The notes: generated by a model from the sequence alone, not told the origin. Counted from the stretch's first letter, positions 1 to 11,085 are shown. The stretch is DNA of 64,000 nucleotides from Taiwanofungus camphoratus (GCA_003999685.1 CP021220.1:3906001-3970000); one strand, 5' to 3'. Made by a program: numbers and translations.

Positions 1-170
1 TGATTGAGGTCCAGTCGAAGATTCCAAAAATATCACAAGGTTTCGCAGTTAACTGTCTTATATACGGGTATCTAGTCGATACATGGGTAGTCGCTACAAT
101 ATCAATAGCAAAACGATCCGATGATGTTCTCAAGAGTACAGTCTTAAAACCGTTGTGTATGCCCTGATCA

Positions 171-2391
171 CTATCTCGGGGCCATGTACGGGGTGGGGCT
201 CTCGTCTACCCTTCCAGCCCCCTTGCCAATCGTGTCTTGGAATAGCTCCTCACCTAGCATCCTGAGGTTCTGTTCTGAATTGCGAGCCTGCGCCTGCAGA
301 CGTTGAGCTGGCGGCACACCGAAGACCGTCTCTTCTTCCGCCTCACCTCCGAGTGCCGAGTCGTCGAAAGAGTCATCATCGAATGCGTCCACATCTCCTG
401 CAGCTAGTCCGCGCGCGAACGGATGGATGGGCTCCATGTCTCCCTCCACAATCTCATCTATACTGTTGTCCGACGCGAATGAGTCGTCGTCATCGTCGTA
501 CGACCCCCGTTGCGATGCTAGAAGGAAGGCTGCCGAAGGATTCGCAGTATTATGGACCTCGTATTCGAGCGAATCAGACGAGTCGTCAGGGTCAATGTCC
601 TGTAAGGGCGGCTGAAACTCATCGTCCTGGAAGCGGAAAATGTTAACTTGCTGTTGCAGCGGTATCTGCACTTCTACAGGAGGGAGGTTCTCTGTTGGTG
701 GGGGCGCAACCTTAACTGGTGCTGTGCTGCTCGTAGTGGACACAGAAGAGGAAGGAATTTGAGGATAGCTGCCAGAATGAGTGCTTGTGCTGGCCAGAAC
801 ACTACCTGAGGGGGCCCCACCCGCGCCAGTCGAAGCAAAACCGGGAATATTGAGTCCCACTCTCCGCATGATACTGCCCAAGCTGGCATCTACGCTCCCA
901 CTCGTCTCGGAATTGGATGGTTGAGGGTTGTACTTGGACAGCGATGGTAGAGTGGGCATCGTGCTCGCGCTCGACTCCACATCATTGCCTTTACTTCCGC
1001 CTGCTGCACTTGGCGCCTCGCCAAACACACCACGTCGCTCCACATCTAGAATATTTTGCAGAATGCGCTCCGCGGCGTCTTTTTTCGGAGTCCTGCCAAG
1101 TTTCGGAAGCCGGGCAAAATCCATCGTGATCGGAGGGGACATGCCGAAGTCCACGTCCAAGGAATCATCATCTGTATATCTTGGCGTCGTTGGTTGAGCG
1201 GCACCTGCGGGCCTCGCAGTGACGTTCAGGGTGGCTGAAGATAAGTGCCCTTTCCGGGGTGTGGTGACTGATGGGTCAGCCAAGTCAACGACGCCCTTCC
1301 ATTCAGTAGGCTTGGTACCCGGAGGAAGATACGGATTCATGGCTTTGAGGATCGGCGTCTTGGGTTTTATCTTAAGGGGGGAGACCGCAGTTTTTCTAGC
1401 ACTGGCCAGTGAAGGATCCACAGTGCTGGCATTACGACGTAGAACATTATGTAGAAGAGGTTGCATGAGCTCTCGAGCCTTACCCTTTCCATTTGCAGTT
1501 TCGGATACGCGCTGGACAGACCGTTCTTCGATTGATGGAGGTTGGATTTGTCGTTGAGTAACTTCCTCCGTCTCATCGGATTGAGCGACCTGCTGTGCCG
1601 CGGAGGTATTTGATACTTCATCATCTTGAGACAGGCTTTGGATCTCCCTGTCCAATCGCACAAGAGGCGATTCAAGAGACGTTGTCCAAGAGGGTGTGGG
1701 GTCCGAATCATGACCCGCGAAGCTGTCATGCTGGTGCATTGCCCGCTGCATATAGGTCGTAGCGGGGGTGGAGGAGATGGCAGCTTGGCCAGGCATGAAC
1801 GAGACCTCTGATGTTGTGCCATCAGGATTGAACGTCTGATGGGAGCGTATGGGTGTCGACGGGGTGTCTAAATGGGTTGATGTCGTCCCTGAGGCCCCCA
1901 CACGCTCTGCGTCTGATTCAGAAGTCGATCGTGTCTCCTGTTGTTCGTGCAGAGAGTCGTATTCGTCGTACGTAGGCACCCGGATTTGGGCGGCTTGTTC
2001 GAAGAACGTTGTCCAGAACTGTTCACGAAAAATTTAACGTAAGATTTGATTGTGCGCATCGACAACATAATCACACACCTTCGCTGCCTCTCTCACCGGC
2101 TCTGTTCCTACCGCGTAACGTTTGAAAGCGGGCAGAATCCTGTTCGCCATGATTTGTTGCATCTTGGAGAAGTTGGCATCTATATTCTAACGCACAATGT
2201 TAGCGAAGAGATATATGGAAGCAAAAGTAGAGGTAGACCTGCAGCTTGATTGTAATGAGCTGTTCGACCTGTTCAATCTGATCGTAGGTTGGCGCCGCAG
2301 TGTCAAGCCCTGGAACGACTATATCGTGAGGATCTGCGGTGGGCTCCCATCTTGGTGATTTCGGGTCTATGGGCTTGAGATTTGAGGACAT
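171..2391 (-). CDS. ASK1: DASH complex subunit Ask1
   Basis: Component of the DASH/Dam1 ring that couples kinetochores to spindle microtubules. Three exons: 2391-2239, 2186-2079 and 2018-171, joined by two short GT-AG introns, give about 702 residues. The N-terminal ~105 residues carry the Ask1 domain: the opening around PGLDTAAPTYDQIEQVEQ, then NIDANFSKMQQIMANRILP, then REAAKFWTTFFEQAAQ, which crosses the second intron. The rest is a long Ser/Thr/Pro-rich tail with acidic stretches, as is usual for fungal Ask1, where Cdk and Ipl1/Aurora act in yeast. The start was chosen at MSSNLKP because the domain begins directly after it; an upstream in-frame Met at 2460 is less likely. The sugar transporter lies 274 bp away on the same strand. 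Identification rests on domain recognition. Confidence 0.9.
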
Positions 2392-2665
2392 CGCTAAGAG
2401 GCGTAAGCAAGTCGCGTCAAAGGACGCGACGCGACATGCGTTGGGCGCTTGTATGTTCAAGTTTATCTAGCATCTGTTGTCGTTATAGCGTAACTTGAGA
2501 ACCATGTAACGGGGGAAGCTGCACATGTTTATCATTTCGCTCGTGTGAATACGGGAAGACTGCGAATTACGGAGATACAGGATGTGCTCTAATGATACAA
2601 GTAGGCAGTCGCTGCGCCTGAACTTTAAACTGTCGCTGAATATCGTGTGCATGTCGTTTACATTG

Positions 2666-5053
2666 TCATGGGACCTCCTCGCCCTTCTTCTCGTTGACTT
2701 CCCTAACCTCCGTGGCTTCGGCCTTATCGTGAATGTGTTTTTCGCTCGGCTGCCAACCCGACGAGTTCCACGGCAGAACTCCAGAGCGGTACATCTCGTC
2801 AACCTGAGACCATAGCTTAATCATGACAACATTGATAGACACAGAACGACGCACCTCTTCCAAGCTCAGGCCTTTGGTCTCAGGGATAAACAAGTACACG
2901 TAAACGGCACCAAAGAGCAGCATGCCAAAGAAGATCAACAGGATAAGGGGTCCTATGTCCGCAGCTATCCGTGGAGAGAAGAAACTCAGGAGGAAATTCC
3001 AAACCCAGTCTTGCCCAGAGCTGTATCAGAACATGGGCCCATAGGACAGCATTGTCACACTTACTCGTCGCACTACCCAAAGCAATACTCTTCGGCCTCA
3101 CTCGCAAGGGGAAGCTTTCTCCGAGGTACACCCTGCATTGAACGTTCTGTCAGTACCTTCGTTCAGAACTCTCGGAAGAAGAGATGCTGACCAAGGTGTT
3201 GGTCCCCAGAAGATTGCATACATGAATACATGTAAGACGGCGAAGGCGATAAGCACGTCGCCGCCTTGCTTGTTCTTCGGTGTAAGCTGATCGAGGGGAG
3301 TGCCAGAGGGTGCCAGCAGGAAGTGCCCCACAAAACCGGCAATCACAGCGCAAGCGGCCTCGAAGAGGGCTCCTGTTATTAGTGACTGCAGAAATGAAGA
3401 CGCAGACAATTCAGTAGAAGACATTCGGCTGGAAACCAGCACTTACTTTACGGCGACCCCAAGTATCAACGAGATACAACGCTGGGAGGGTACCCGCGAC
3501 GGAAACCGCGCCAAGGATGACTTGGATGACATAAGGAGACAACCTAGAGATGGCATCAGTGCCAGAAGTACGAAGAACGTTAATTTAGACATACTGTGTA
3601 CCTGCGCTCTAGATAGCGCGCAAAGATCGACACGGTTGAGCTATCGTGGATTACCGGCATCCCGGAACACATACCCTGAAGAATGTATCACCGTAGTAAT
3701 CTGGTCTTTGTGGTGAGTAAAGAGTACGCAGATTCTGCATGAGTAGCTTACAATAGAAATTTTGACCGTTCAATTGCTGGATGAACTGGAGCATCATGCC
3801 ATTGATCGTCCTCTTCCAGAGTTGGTTCCTGGTTGAGAAGCATTCTAGCCACGACGCCTTGCCACCTTCGTTCTCCGCCTTGATGCCGAAATCAAGTTCG
3901 TCCATGATCTCGATGACGACAGGATCATCTTGCGGAACACTATTCAGTTCAGCAATGACTTCGCGCGCTTCTTCCACCCGCCCTGTGCCGAGGAGATGTC
4001 GCCTGACCGAAATCTATTTGGCATGACAAAGATAGATTGTAGAATGAGAACTTACGGTGACTCAGGCAGGAAGAAAATGCCGGAGAGAAGGATGAAACCC
4101 CATAGGATTTGCAGGCCGACGGGGATTCGCCAAGACGCTGGGCCATTGAGAGAATGTGATGCCAGGTCAATGACGTAACTGATGAAAATTCTGTGGTCCT
4201 GCTCAGAACAGCCGATGGACAGAAGGGACACTTGTACACACCCCATGATGATCTGAACCTGGTATAGCACAATGAGCGTGCCACGCAGTGCCTTGGGCGC
4301 AGTCTCTCCATTGTATAGAGGAACGATGCCTTCCGACACCGAATAAGCATGAAGAAGCCTGCCATGCAGATATTTATACCTGACAATGCCCCCACTCCAA
4401 GGCCTGCAATGAACCGTCCTATGATGATTTGTGCAAGCGAATGAATTGTACTCGTTTGGATGACGGTACCGACAGTGAAGACGGCGGACCAAATCAGAAT
4501 GGATCCTCGCCGACCGAACCTGTCTGAGGTGAACGCTTGCGCAATGGCCCCGACGATAGTGCTGCCCCAGAAGTATTCTAAGAGGATGAGCCTAGCAGAT
4601 ACATCGGTCGTGCTTACCCCGCTGACAGTAAGGAAGTAATGACAGATTGTCGCGAACTTGACAGGTATGGTTGGCCATCCGAACCCATTTGCCCAAACCG
4701 TGCGATGAAGTCCTTCATGATCAAACATCCCTACAGAGCAGAGTCAGGGGGAGCGGCTAGCTGTATAGATCAAGTACGTACCGAGATGACACCGATGTCA
4801 TATCCGAACAAAAAGCCTGACAATTATTAAATACATTCTGAGCAGACGAAATAGAATATCAGCGTTATCCTTGTTGGCGAGCTGAAAAATCTCTTACAAT
4901 TCAAGGCGGCAGCGCACAAACTGTCAAGGTATTTACCTCCTGCAAGATTGGTTCCGGGTGAGCAATACGGTTGTGACCGAGCATTTATGCAAACTCACCA
5001 AATGCAACGAAGGTGGCGAGCAAAATTGCCCTTCGGTTCGTTGGGACGGCCAT
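2666..5053 (-). CDS. MFS sugar (hexose-type) transporter, about 14 exons with two microexons
   Basis: Plasma-membrane sugar porter of the major facilitator superfamily, probably a proton symporter. Family hallmarks in order: FGGFLFGYDIGVISG after the first helix, DRFGRRGS in loop 2-3, IGRFIAGLGVGAL, VPLYNGETAPKALRG, LNGPASWRIPVGLQ, FLPESPR, QQLNGQNF, VDTWGRR, GPTPWVYLGESFPLRVR and PETKGLSLEEV. The Met at 5053 begins MAVPTNRRAI and leads straight into helix 1. The gene is split by many 50-65 nt introns. Keeping the FGGFLFG motif needs a 3-nt exon (4937-4939), and keeping the helix 7 loop needs a 14-nt exon (3595-3608). The C-terminus is short, cytoplasmic and charged. Which sugar is carried cannot be told from the sequence. 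Upstream GC boxes fit glucose repression. Confidence 0.9.
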
Positions 5054-6220
5054 CCCGTTATCCAAGCAGTACAGTTGTCGTCAAAAGCAAAGAGAAGTTT
5101 CACAACACTACCATCGTCAGGATCTCTGGGCTTTTATGTCTCACGAATTCGGTTATCTTTCTCCACATTCTGGGGTGACATCTCAGGACTGAGGATCTGC
5201 GGAGGCCCCGAGGGGGCGGGGAGGGTATATAGATCAGGACGCGGCCCGCTCCAATACGGTCCAGCCTCAGAAGCCATTCGTGCTTATGGTCTCGTGTCTC
5301 CTGCGGTGATAAAACGCTGGAGGATAAAGTGCATATCCAGACCCACCCCCCCGTAGTTGCGGGGGCAGTTGCGGGCGCTGCATCAATCACGTGGACTTGC
5401 GATCAGTACATTTCTGATTTAGGCGATCGACTCCAACCCGTCGCCAACTCAGCCCGGCGGCGAGTAGGTCAGGCTATCAGACAAACAATCTCTCCTTCCC
5501 CCGTTTGTGCAAATTTCCAACACGCAGACCAGGGACGAAGATCGCGAACAGTCTTCATGTTACGCTTGCAGGCCCGGGAAAGCCATCGGTCCTAATTATT
5601 GCTTGCGCACTTACCGTAGATCGTGATAAGTATGTATGTGATCTACTGCAAGCACTGGCGCCGGCGGATAAGCCGCTATGACGGTACGTGCTTCCTTGTC
5701 CAGAAAACGACGGCAACGGCTCGTAACTGCGGGCATCATGCCAAGGTGGGGTTCAAGGCTATGTTTTCTGCATATTTCGGCCGATGTCGGGAGTATGAAC
5801 CTCTCCAGGACAAGTTGGAGTCGCGATGATGCCAGACGCCAGACGAGGCTTGTCTGGAATGCGTGGCCAGTCTGCCATGTCATTTTCCCAATGTGCGAGA
5901 CGAGCCTTCCAATGCAACCTCAGCCTGCAAGTTTGTATGACGCTGCTTCGCCAAAGCGGAGATCTGGCACTCGTACAATCGTTTTTGCCGTGGGAGATTC
6001 TTTAGCCTCTGCGAGAGGACTGAACATGATCGATAGAACAAAACACCACATTCACGATGATTAAGTAGGACAATACTCAGACAGTCCAACTCGTTCAGAC
6101 ATTGGCGACGCAACTCAAGTCACACAAAGATATTGAACTCCTCAGAAGTATTCGCTTTTTCGTCAAAGTCGTAAACTAATATACACATAATACCAATCGT
6201 CATGATGTTGTCAAAAGCGC
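5054..6220. other. Intergenic, no gene seen
   Basis: Apart from the transporter promoter at its left edge, I see only short overlapping frames with no recognisable domain, no splice-joined model and no repeat. The right edge holds the 3' flank of the modular precursor gene. Confidence 0.55.
5170..5364 (-). promoter_or_regulatory. Promoter of the sugar transporter: TATA box and CreA/Mig1-like GC boxes
   Basis: On the minus strand a CTATATA box lies at about 5225-5232, roughly 175 bp upstream of the ATG at 5053. Three matches to the CreA/Mig1 consensus SYGGRG sit at 5170-5175 (CTGGGG), 5217-5222 (GCGGGG) and 5359-5364 (GCGGGG). Carbon-catabolite repression of sugar porters through such sites is well known in fungi. 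The sites are short and the region is GC-rich, so regulation is an inference. Confidence 0.4.
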
Positions 6221-8158
6221 TTAATCCAGCTCGTCGAGCAAGGAGCGCGAGGTGATAGAGTCCCACGCCTGCTTGATCGCAGGAACAGCGTTGGCAGCGT
6301 CGGTGACGATGTGGACGCCCGTGTCAATGTCGTTGAGAGACACAGATGCATCGCTGGCGGCTTGACGCGCCATCAACTCGGCAATGTCATCAAACTCGCT
6401 GGAGCGGAAATGTTAATCCATGGATCGTGATGTAAGGCATCACATCTTACCGCTTGGATGATTGCTGCTGGTTGTTGCCGGAGTTTGTGAAGCTCTCGAC
6501 GGCATTCTTGCCGGCCTCGAATGCATTCCAGCCGTCCGCGGCAATCCCACCGATGTTCTTGATGGTACTCCAAGAGATAGCATCGCTGCCATCCTGACGC
6601 GCCATCATCCTCACAAGGTCATCAAACTCACTGCAAGAAAGTCAGTCTCCAAGGAGGCCAGAGGGTGATACCAAGACTCACCGCTTGGACTGCTGGTTCT
6701 GAACAGTGTTGACCGCGTTTGCACCAGCAGAGACGGCACTGGCACCGTCACTGAAGATGTTGAAGATCTTCCCAAGACTGCTCCATGAGAAGGCCTGGCT
6801 GCCGTCATCTTGACGCGCCATCAGCTCAAGTAGATCATCGAATTCGCTAGAAAATAAAATCAGTGCGGCAGACATATTTGAAGACACAACAACCTACCGC
6901 CTGTTGTTGTTGTTGGTGACAGCCTGATAAACGTTTGCACCAGCATTAGCAGCTTCTGCACCATCCTTAACGTAGCCGATGATCTTTCCGAGAGATCCTA
7001 ACGAGAATGCCTGGCTGCCATCTTGCCGAGCCATGAGTTCGACCAAATCATCGAGCTCACTAGGGAAGAGTGCGTTCAAAACTGACTAAAATTGTGTAGG
7101 GAGGTCACAACTTACCGCCTATTGTTGTTGTTCGTGACAGCCTGGTAAACGTTTGCACCGGCATCCGCTGCTTCTGCACCGTCTTTGACGTAGCCGATGA
7201 TCTTTCCGAGGGATCCCAACGAGAACGCCTGGCTGCCATCTTGTCGGGCCATGAGCTCGACGAGATCGTCAAGTTCCCTGAAGGAGAAACATTCAGAATC
7301 AAGTCAGGCCTTGTAAGGCAGGCGCTACACACCGTCTGTTGTTGTTAGTGACAGCCTGGTATACATTGGCACCAGCATTAGCAGCATCGGCACCATCCTT
7401 GATGTAGCCAAAGATCTTGCCCAGAGAACCCAAAGAGAAGGCCTCGCTGCCATCTTGACGAGCCGCGTGGGCCTTCGAGTGCTTACTGGCACCATGCGTA
7501 CGATGGTGCGACTTGGGCTCCCTGGCCATCAGCTCCATCAAGTCGTCGAGCTCACTGAATGAAACATAAGCAACACAAAGTACTATGTACTGTGAGATTA
7601 CCTACCGCTTTGAGGACTGCTGGTTGTTAGAGTTGGTGAGACTCTCGACCGCGTTCTTGCCAGCTTCGAATGCATTCCAGCCATCTGAGGCAATACCACC
7701 GATGTTTTTGATTGTGCTCCATGAAATGGCATCGCTGCTGTCTTGACGAGCCTTGTGGCCCTTGGTGTGCTTCGTGCCATGGTGGCCATGGGACTTGGGC
7801 TCTCTGGCAAGGAGCTCCTCAAGCTCACTATCCCATACATGAGAACAGAACAAGCCCGAGGCTCATGCATTAACGTACCGCGCATGGGCTTTAGAGTGGC
7901 CCTTGGAATGCTTGCCGGTATGAGCACGGTGCTTGGGCTCTCGTGCGAGCAGTTCCTCCACATCGCTGAACAATGTAATCAGAAAGTTGACTGGGTGACA
8001 TGCAAGAGACGACGTACCGGCTAGTGATCGAGTTCCATGCCTGTTTGATCGCAGGAACGGCGTTCGCGACGTCCGTCACGAAACCAACACCCTTGTCAAC
8101 GTCGCTCAATGAGACACTGGCAGCGCTGCCGCTCTGGGGGGTTGGAAGCGCGCTAGAT
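6221..8158 (-). repeat. Array of symmetric phase-2 module exons (A-H-B-C-C-C-D-B-A)
   Basis: Nine successive exons are related coding repeats of 87-222 nt. Exon 2 and exon 10 share VTDVANAVPAIKQAW or VTDAANAVPAIKQAW. Exons 4 and 9 share DAISWSTIKNIGGIA. Exons 5, 6 and 7 share SLGSLGKI and AGANVYQAVTNNN. Exon 8 is a divergent C-like form. Exon 3 holds only the His-rich segment. Exons 6 and 7 are both 162 nt and differ by only one residue (AADAG versus AANAG), so they are the most recent duplication. Confidence 0.85.
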
Positions 8159-8264
8159 CTACGCGTAAGCTATGACGAATGTAGACAAATAAATGTACTC
8201 ACCCTACGAAAGAGGGGGTAGCGGCAGCAACGGCAGCAACAGCGATAACAGTGGAAGTGCGCAT
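6221..8264 (-). CDS. Modular secreted multi-peptide precursor (putative Kex2-processed repeat protein)
   Basis: Not a family I can name. Ten exons (8264-8203, 8158-8018, 7965-7879, 7827-7606, 7554-7333, 7277-7116, 7059-6898, 6846-6682, 6630-6451, 6398-6221) join to 526 residues with no cysteine. Exon 1 encodes a signal-peptide-like Ala/Val-rich start, MRTSTVIAVAAVAAA. Each later exon encodes one module, and all nine introns are phase 2, splitting an Arg codon (except the first, in Gly). Exons 4-9 end in KR or RR. The next exon opens with an acidic stretch such as EFDDLVELMAR and then QDGSQAFS. Module cores come in four types: A (exons 2, 10), B (4, 9), C (5-7) and D (8). Exons 3-5 also carry His/Lys-rich segments. 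A TATA-like TTATTTAA sits about 120 bp upstream. By analogy with Ustilago Rep1, dibasic cleavage in the Golgi is inferred; function is unknown. Confidence 0.8.
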
Positions 8265-9307
8265 GTTGATCGTTAGATTGGTATTAAAATGGAGATCGTA
8301 ATGAAGCGAGATTAATTAACGAGAGTAGTCGTGACGAAAAAAGCGAATATGAACGAAACAAGTCAAGCTGGGTGATGCAGGCATTAAATAAGTGGGGATG
8401 TGATAGGGGATTCGGGATTTATTGACTCACTAGCCAGTACCTGAACTTGAAGAAGATTGGCCCGAACAAATCGACTGAGGAGCTGGGGAGACAAAGTCGA
8501 AAAGTCGGCGTATTTTATACCATGTACAGTAGTGGGGCGGTGCCGACACCGATCATCACACTGCTCAGCCTCGCTGTCTGTGTAAAACTTGCAACAAATG
8601 ATCGTAAGCATGGAGATACGTTCGAGCGCCAAGTGATAGGCGTACCGCACTGGCGTCACTGTGAGTGCATCACCTGGGTCATGTCATTTTGTTTCTGCGA
8701 TTCAGCAAGCACTGATGCATAATGTCAGCCTATAGTCGTGCCGTCAGTCTTCCCTGTTGCAATCTTCAAATGATCAGTCTGGTCGTGAAGATCAAAGCAG
8801 GAAAACGATTTACCGTATTGGCGGGCTCTAGAGGTTCTGCACACTTTTCCGAGACTCTAAGCGCTTAAAGATAGCTCGGTTGATCCTGAGACCGCAATTG
8901 TGTTTCAGCAAGTCATAAATCAAGTTGCGAATGTTTTTTTCACGATGCGATCACCTATCTTGTTAGATTGATGCTGCTCAAACGAGCTCGGCATTCGAAA
9001 GTGAACAGATGTCACTCGTGATCTTTGTCATGGTCTCAAGAGTGTGCACATGCAGAGAGCAAGTATCCATGTCAATTGCGCTTCAAGTGTTAGGGGCGAT
9101 ACATGATCATACATCCCGCATCCCGCATCATGATTGGGAAAAGGCTGGAACTGGGACGTTATACGCGAGACTGATATAAGGCGATTCTTACAGTATGGTG
9201 TCCTCAGTGTACGCTGCGCGTAACACCCACTGCTGTTTCCAGCTACTTTCTTTCGTCACTTCACTTATTTCACGAATTCTTTAACGTCAATTGTAACTGC
9301 AGTAATC
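8265..9307. promoter_or_regulatory. Divergent promoter region between the modular precursor and the GPI-tailed protein gene
   Basis: No gene is seen in these 1,043 bp. A TTAAATAA at 8384-8391 reads as a TATA-like TTATTTAA for the minus-strand precursor, about 120 bp from its ATG. GATATAAG at 9173-9180 is a TATA-like box about 130 bp before the plus-strand ATG. A short tandem of CATCCCG units lies near 9113-9126. Shared control of the two genes is possible but not shown. Confidence 0.45.
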
Positions 9308-10601
9308 ATGCTTGCCCAAATCATTATCCCTTCCGTCTTCTTGCTCGCTTCCGTACATGGAGCTGGTGCTCTTGAATTCAGACGTGAACCTGAGTTATTC
9401 AATGCTGGTAGCGGTACGTTTGTTGTCATGTAGGCGAGCAGCCACTGGCCATTGGCTCAAAGTTTGTCACCCAAGCATCAAGCGTGGCTGCTCCGACGAC
9501 CACTGTTCCGACACAGACTCCCGGTGTTACGTCGCAAACCTTCGACTTGAAATCGCAAGTTATCCATTTCCCATTTGAAAGGACGGGCACTCGGCCCACG
9601 GGAATCATACCTCTAGCAGCCCGGCAGGACTGTAGGTGTCGATGTCCACGGAAATATATAATTGCTTTCGAGCTGATTTACGAGCCTCAGCTCAAAGTGG
9701 CTTGAGTGGTATCTTGTCAGAACTGGGTGGTGGAGGAGATGCAATCGTCAGCGTTATTGATGACGTCATCGCTGCATTGCCCTCCAATCGTGAGTCGCAG
9801 TTGCCAGGATTTTCAGTATGCGAACCTCACAGCGTCTCGATCCAGTCGTCGCTCCCGCTTCTGCACTGTTCGCCGAAGTGACAAGCGCAGTTGACGGTGT
9901 TGCTTCACAGGCAGCCCTCTCAGGCGTGACTCCGACCCCAACATCAACACCTGTGTCGACACAGACGCAAATTCCCAGCGCTACGGTGGCCAAACGTCAA
10001 GGTATTTCTCCAGACGATGTTCTTTTCGAAGCATCTCATGTTTGGGGGCCATATAGTAGCAGCCAGCGACGTGGGCCGACTGTTTTCGGATGTCAACAAC
10101 GCCGGCGACGATGTCTCTGTTATCCTGATGGCATTGCTGGGCATGTTACCCTCTCCAAGTAAGTGTCAGATCATTTGATTAGACAACCGCGAGGAGGATC
10201 TGACCCCTCTTGCACACTCACAGTCGAGGCTCCCGCATCGTCATTGCTTGCTGAGGCGACGGCGGCTGTTGGAGGAGAGTTCAGCCAGATCACGAGTGCT
10301 GTCGACCAGGATCTATCCATTACGCCAGCAGCGGTGTCGCCTGCAACAATCGTCACTGTCTCTTCAGTGGCGGAGCCTAGCATTTCCATTACGCCTAGCT
10401 CTGTCAATGTGTAAGTATCCTGGAAAATTCGGCAGCCCAAAACTCATCCACGACGCATTTAGGGCGGCCCGTTCAACGCACTCTGAGTCTGCTAAGGCCA
10501 ACGCAGCGCTAAGCAGCCATCTAACCATGTCCAAGGCGGCACTCACCGGCTTTGCCACAATCGTAGGTGGCATCTTCGTTGGTGCCTTGGCTGTATTCTA
10601 G
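9308..10601 (+). CDS. Secreted, GPI-tailed modular protein of unknown function
   Basis: Seven exons (9308-9413, 9476-9631, 9691-9789, 9846-10001, 10057-10158, 10224-10410, 10463-10601) join to 314 residues without cysteine. The N-terminus (MLAQIIIPSVFLLASVHGAG) looks like a signal peptide, followed by EFRREPE. The C-terminus ends in a hydrophobic run, FATIVGGIFVGALAVF, directly before the stop, after Ser/Ala/Asn residues, as in GPI-anchor signals. The middle is Ser/Thr/Pro/Val-rich, so probably O-glycosylated. Exons 3+4 and 5+6 are a tandem duplication; five of six introns are phase 1. LAARQDSQSG recalls the ARQDGSQ motif of the neighbouring precursor, and AKRQ is a possible dibasic site. The intron 1 acceptor is the least certain join. 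A cell-wall or surface role is inferred. Confidence 0.65.
9691..10410 (+). repeat. Internal two-exon duplication in the GPI-tailed gene
   Basis: Exon 3 (GLSGILSEL ... DVIAALPSN) parallels exon 5 (DVGRLFSDV ... MALLGMLPSP). Exon 4 (VAPASALFAEVTSAVDG) parallels exon 6 (EAPASSLLAEATAAVGG). The exons keep intron phase 1 at their 5' borders, which allows duplication in frame. Identity is low to moderate, so the duplication is old. Confidence 0.65.
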
Positions 10602-11085
10602 TCTGCATCACCTGTACTGCTTCCGACGACCCGATAGCAACGCCCGTGGCTGGCTGGCAGTGTGGCTATTACTGTAATTGACCGTCATTCGTTCCACGTA
10701 AATTCTGTATTTTTAGTGATGACGAAATACAAGTAGTTGTATAACTCCGGAATGCCCGCATCGTAACGATGCATAAACTAACAAAAGAACGTCCCGTGAG
10801 GGTCGGTAGGGCATCTTGAGGCGGCAATGTCACCGTCGGTTTGGGAAGACGAATTGTACACTCGCTCGGGAAGAGTGCTAGTGGGCAGTGCTATTGATGA
10901 TGTGGGCATTAGCACATCCGCCGACCTTAATTCCGACGTTCGCACGAGCTCCAGCTAGTGATCGATCCGCATCTGGGAAACAAAATGGAAAACAGTCACC
11001 TTCAGCAAGCGGTATACCAAGGGCAAAGATCAGACCAGTACAATACCACGAAAAGGGCATCACGCCCACACGCAGCTGTGTCGGA
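10602..11085. other. Intergenic between two convergent genes
   Basis: This is the 3' flank of the GPI-tailed gene and of COG8. I see no coding or RNA feature in it. Confidence 0.55.

Noticed and set aside
5054-6220. Possible small genes in the sugar transporter upstream region
   Set aside because: Frames overlap on both strands, have no family resemblance and no splice-joined extension.
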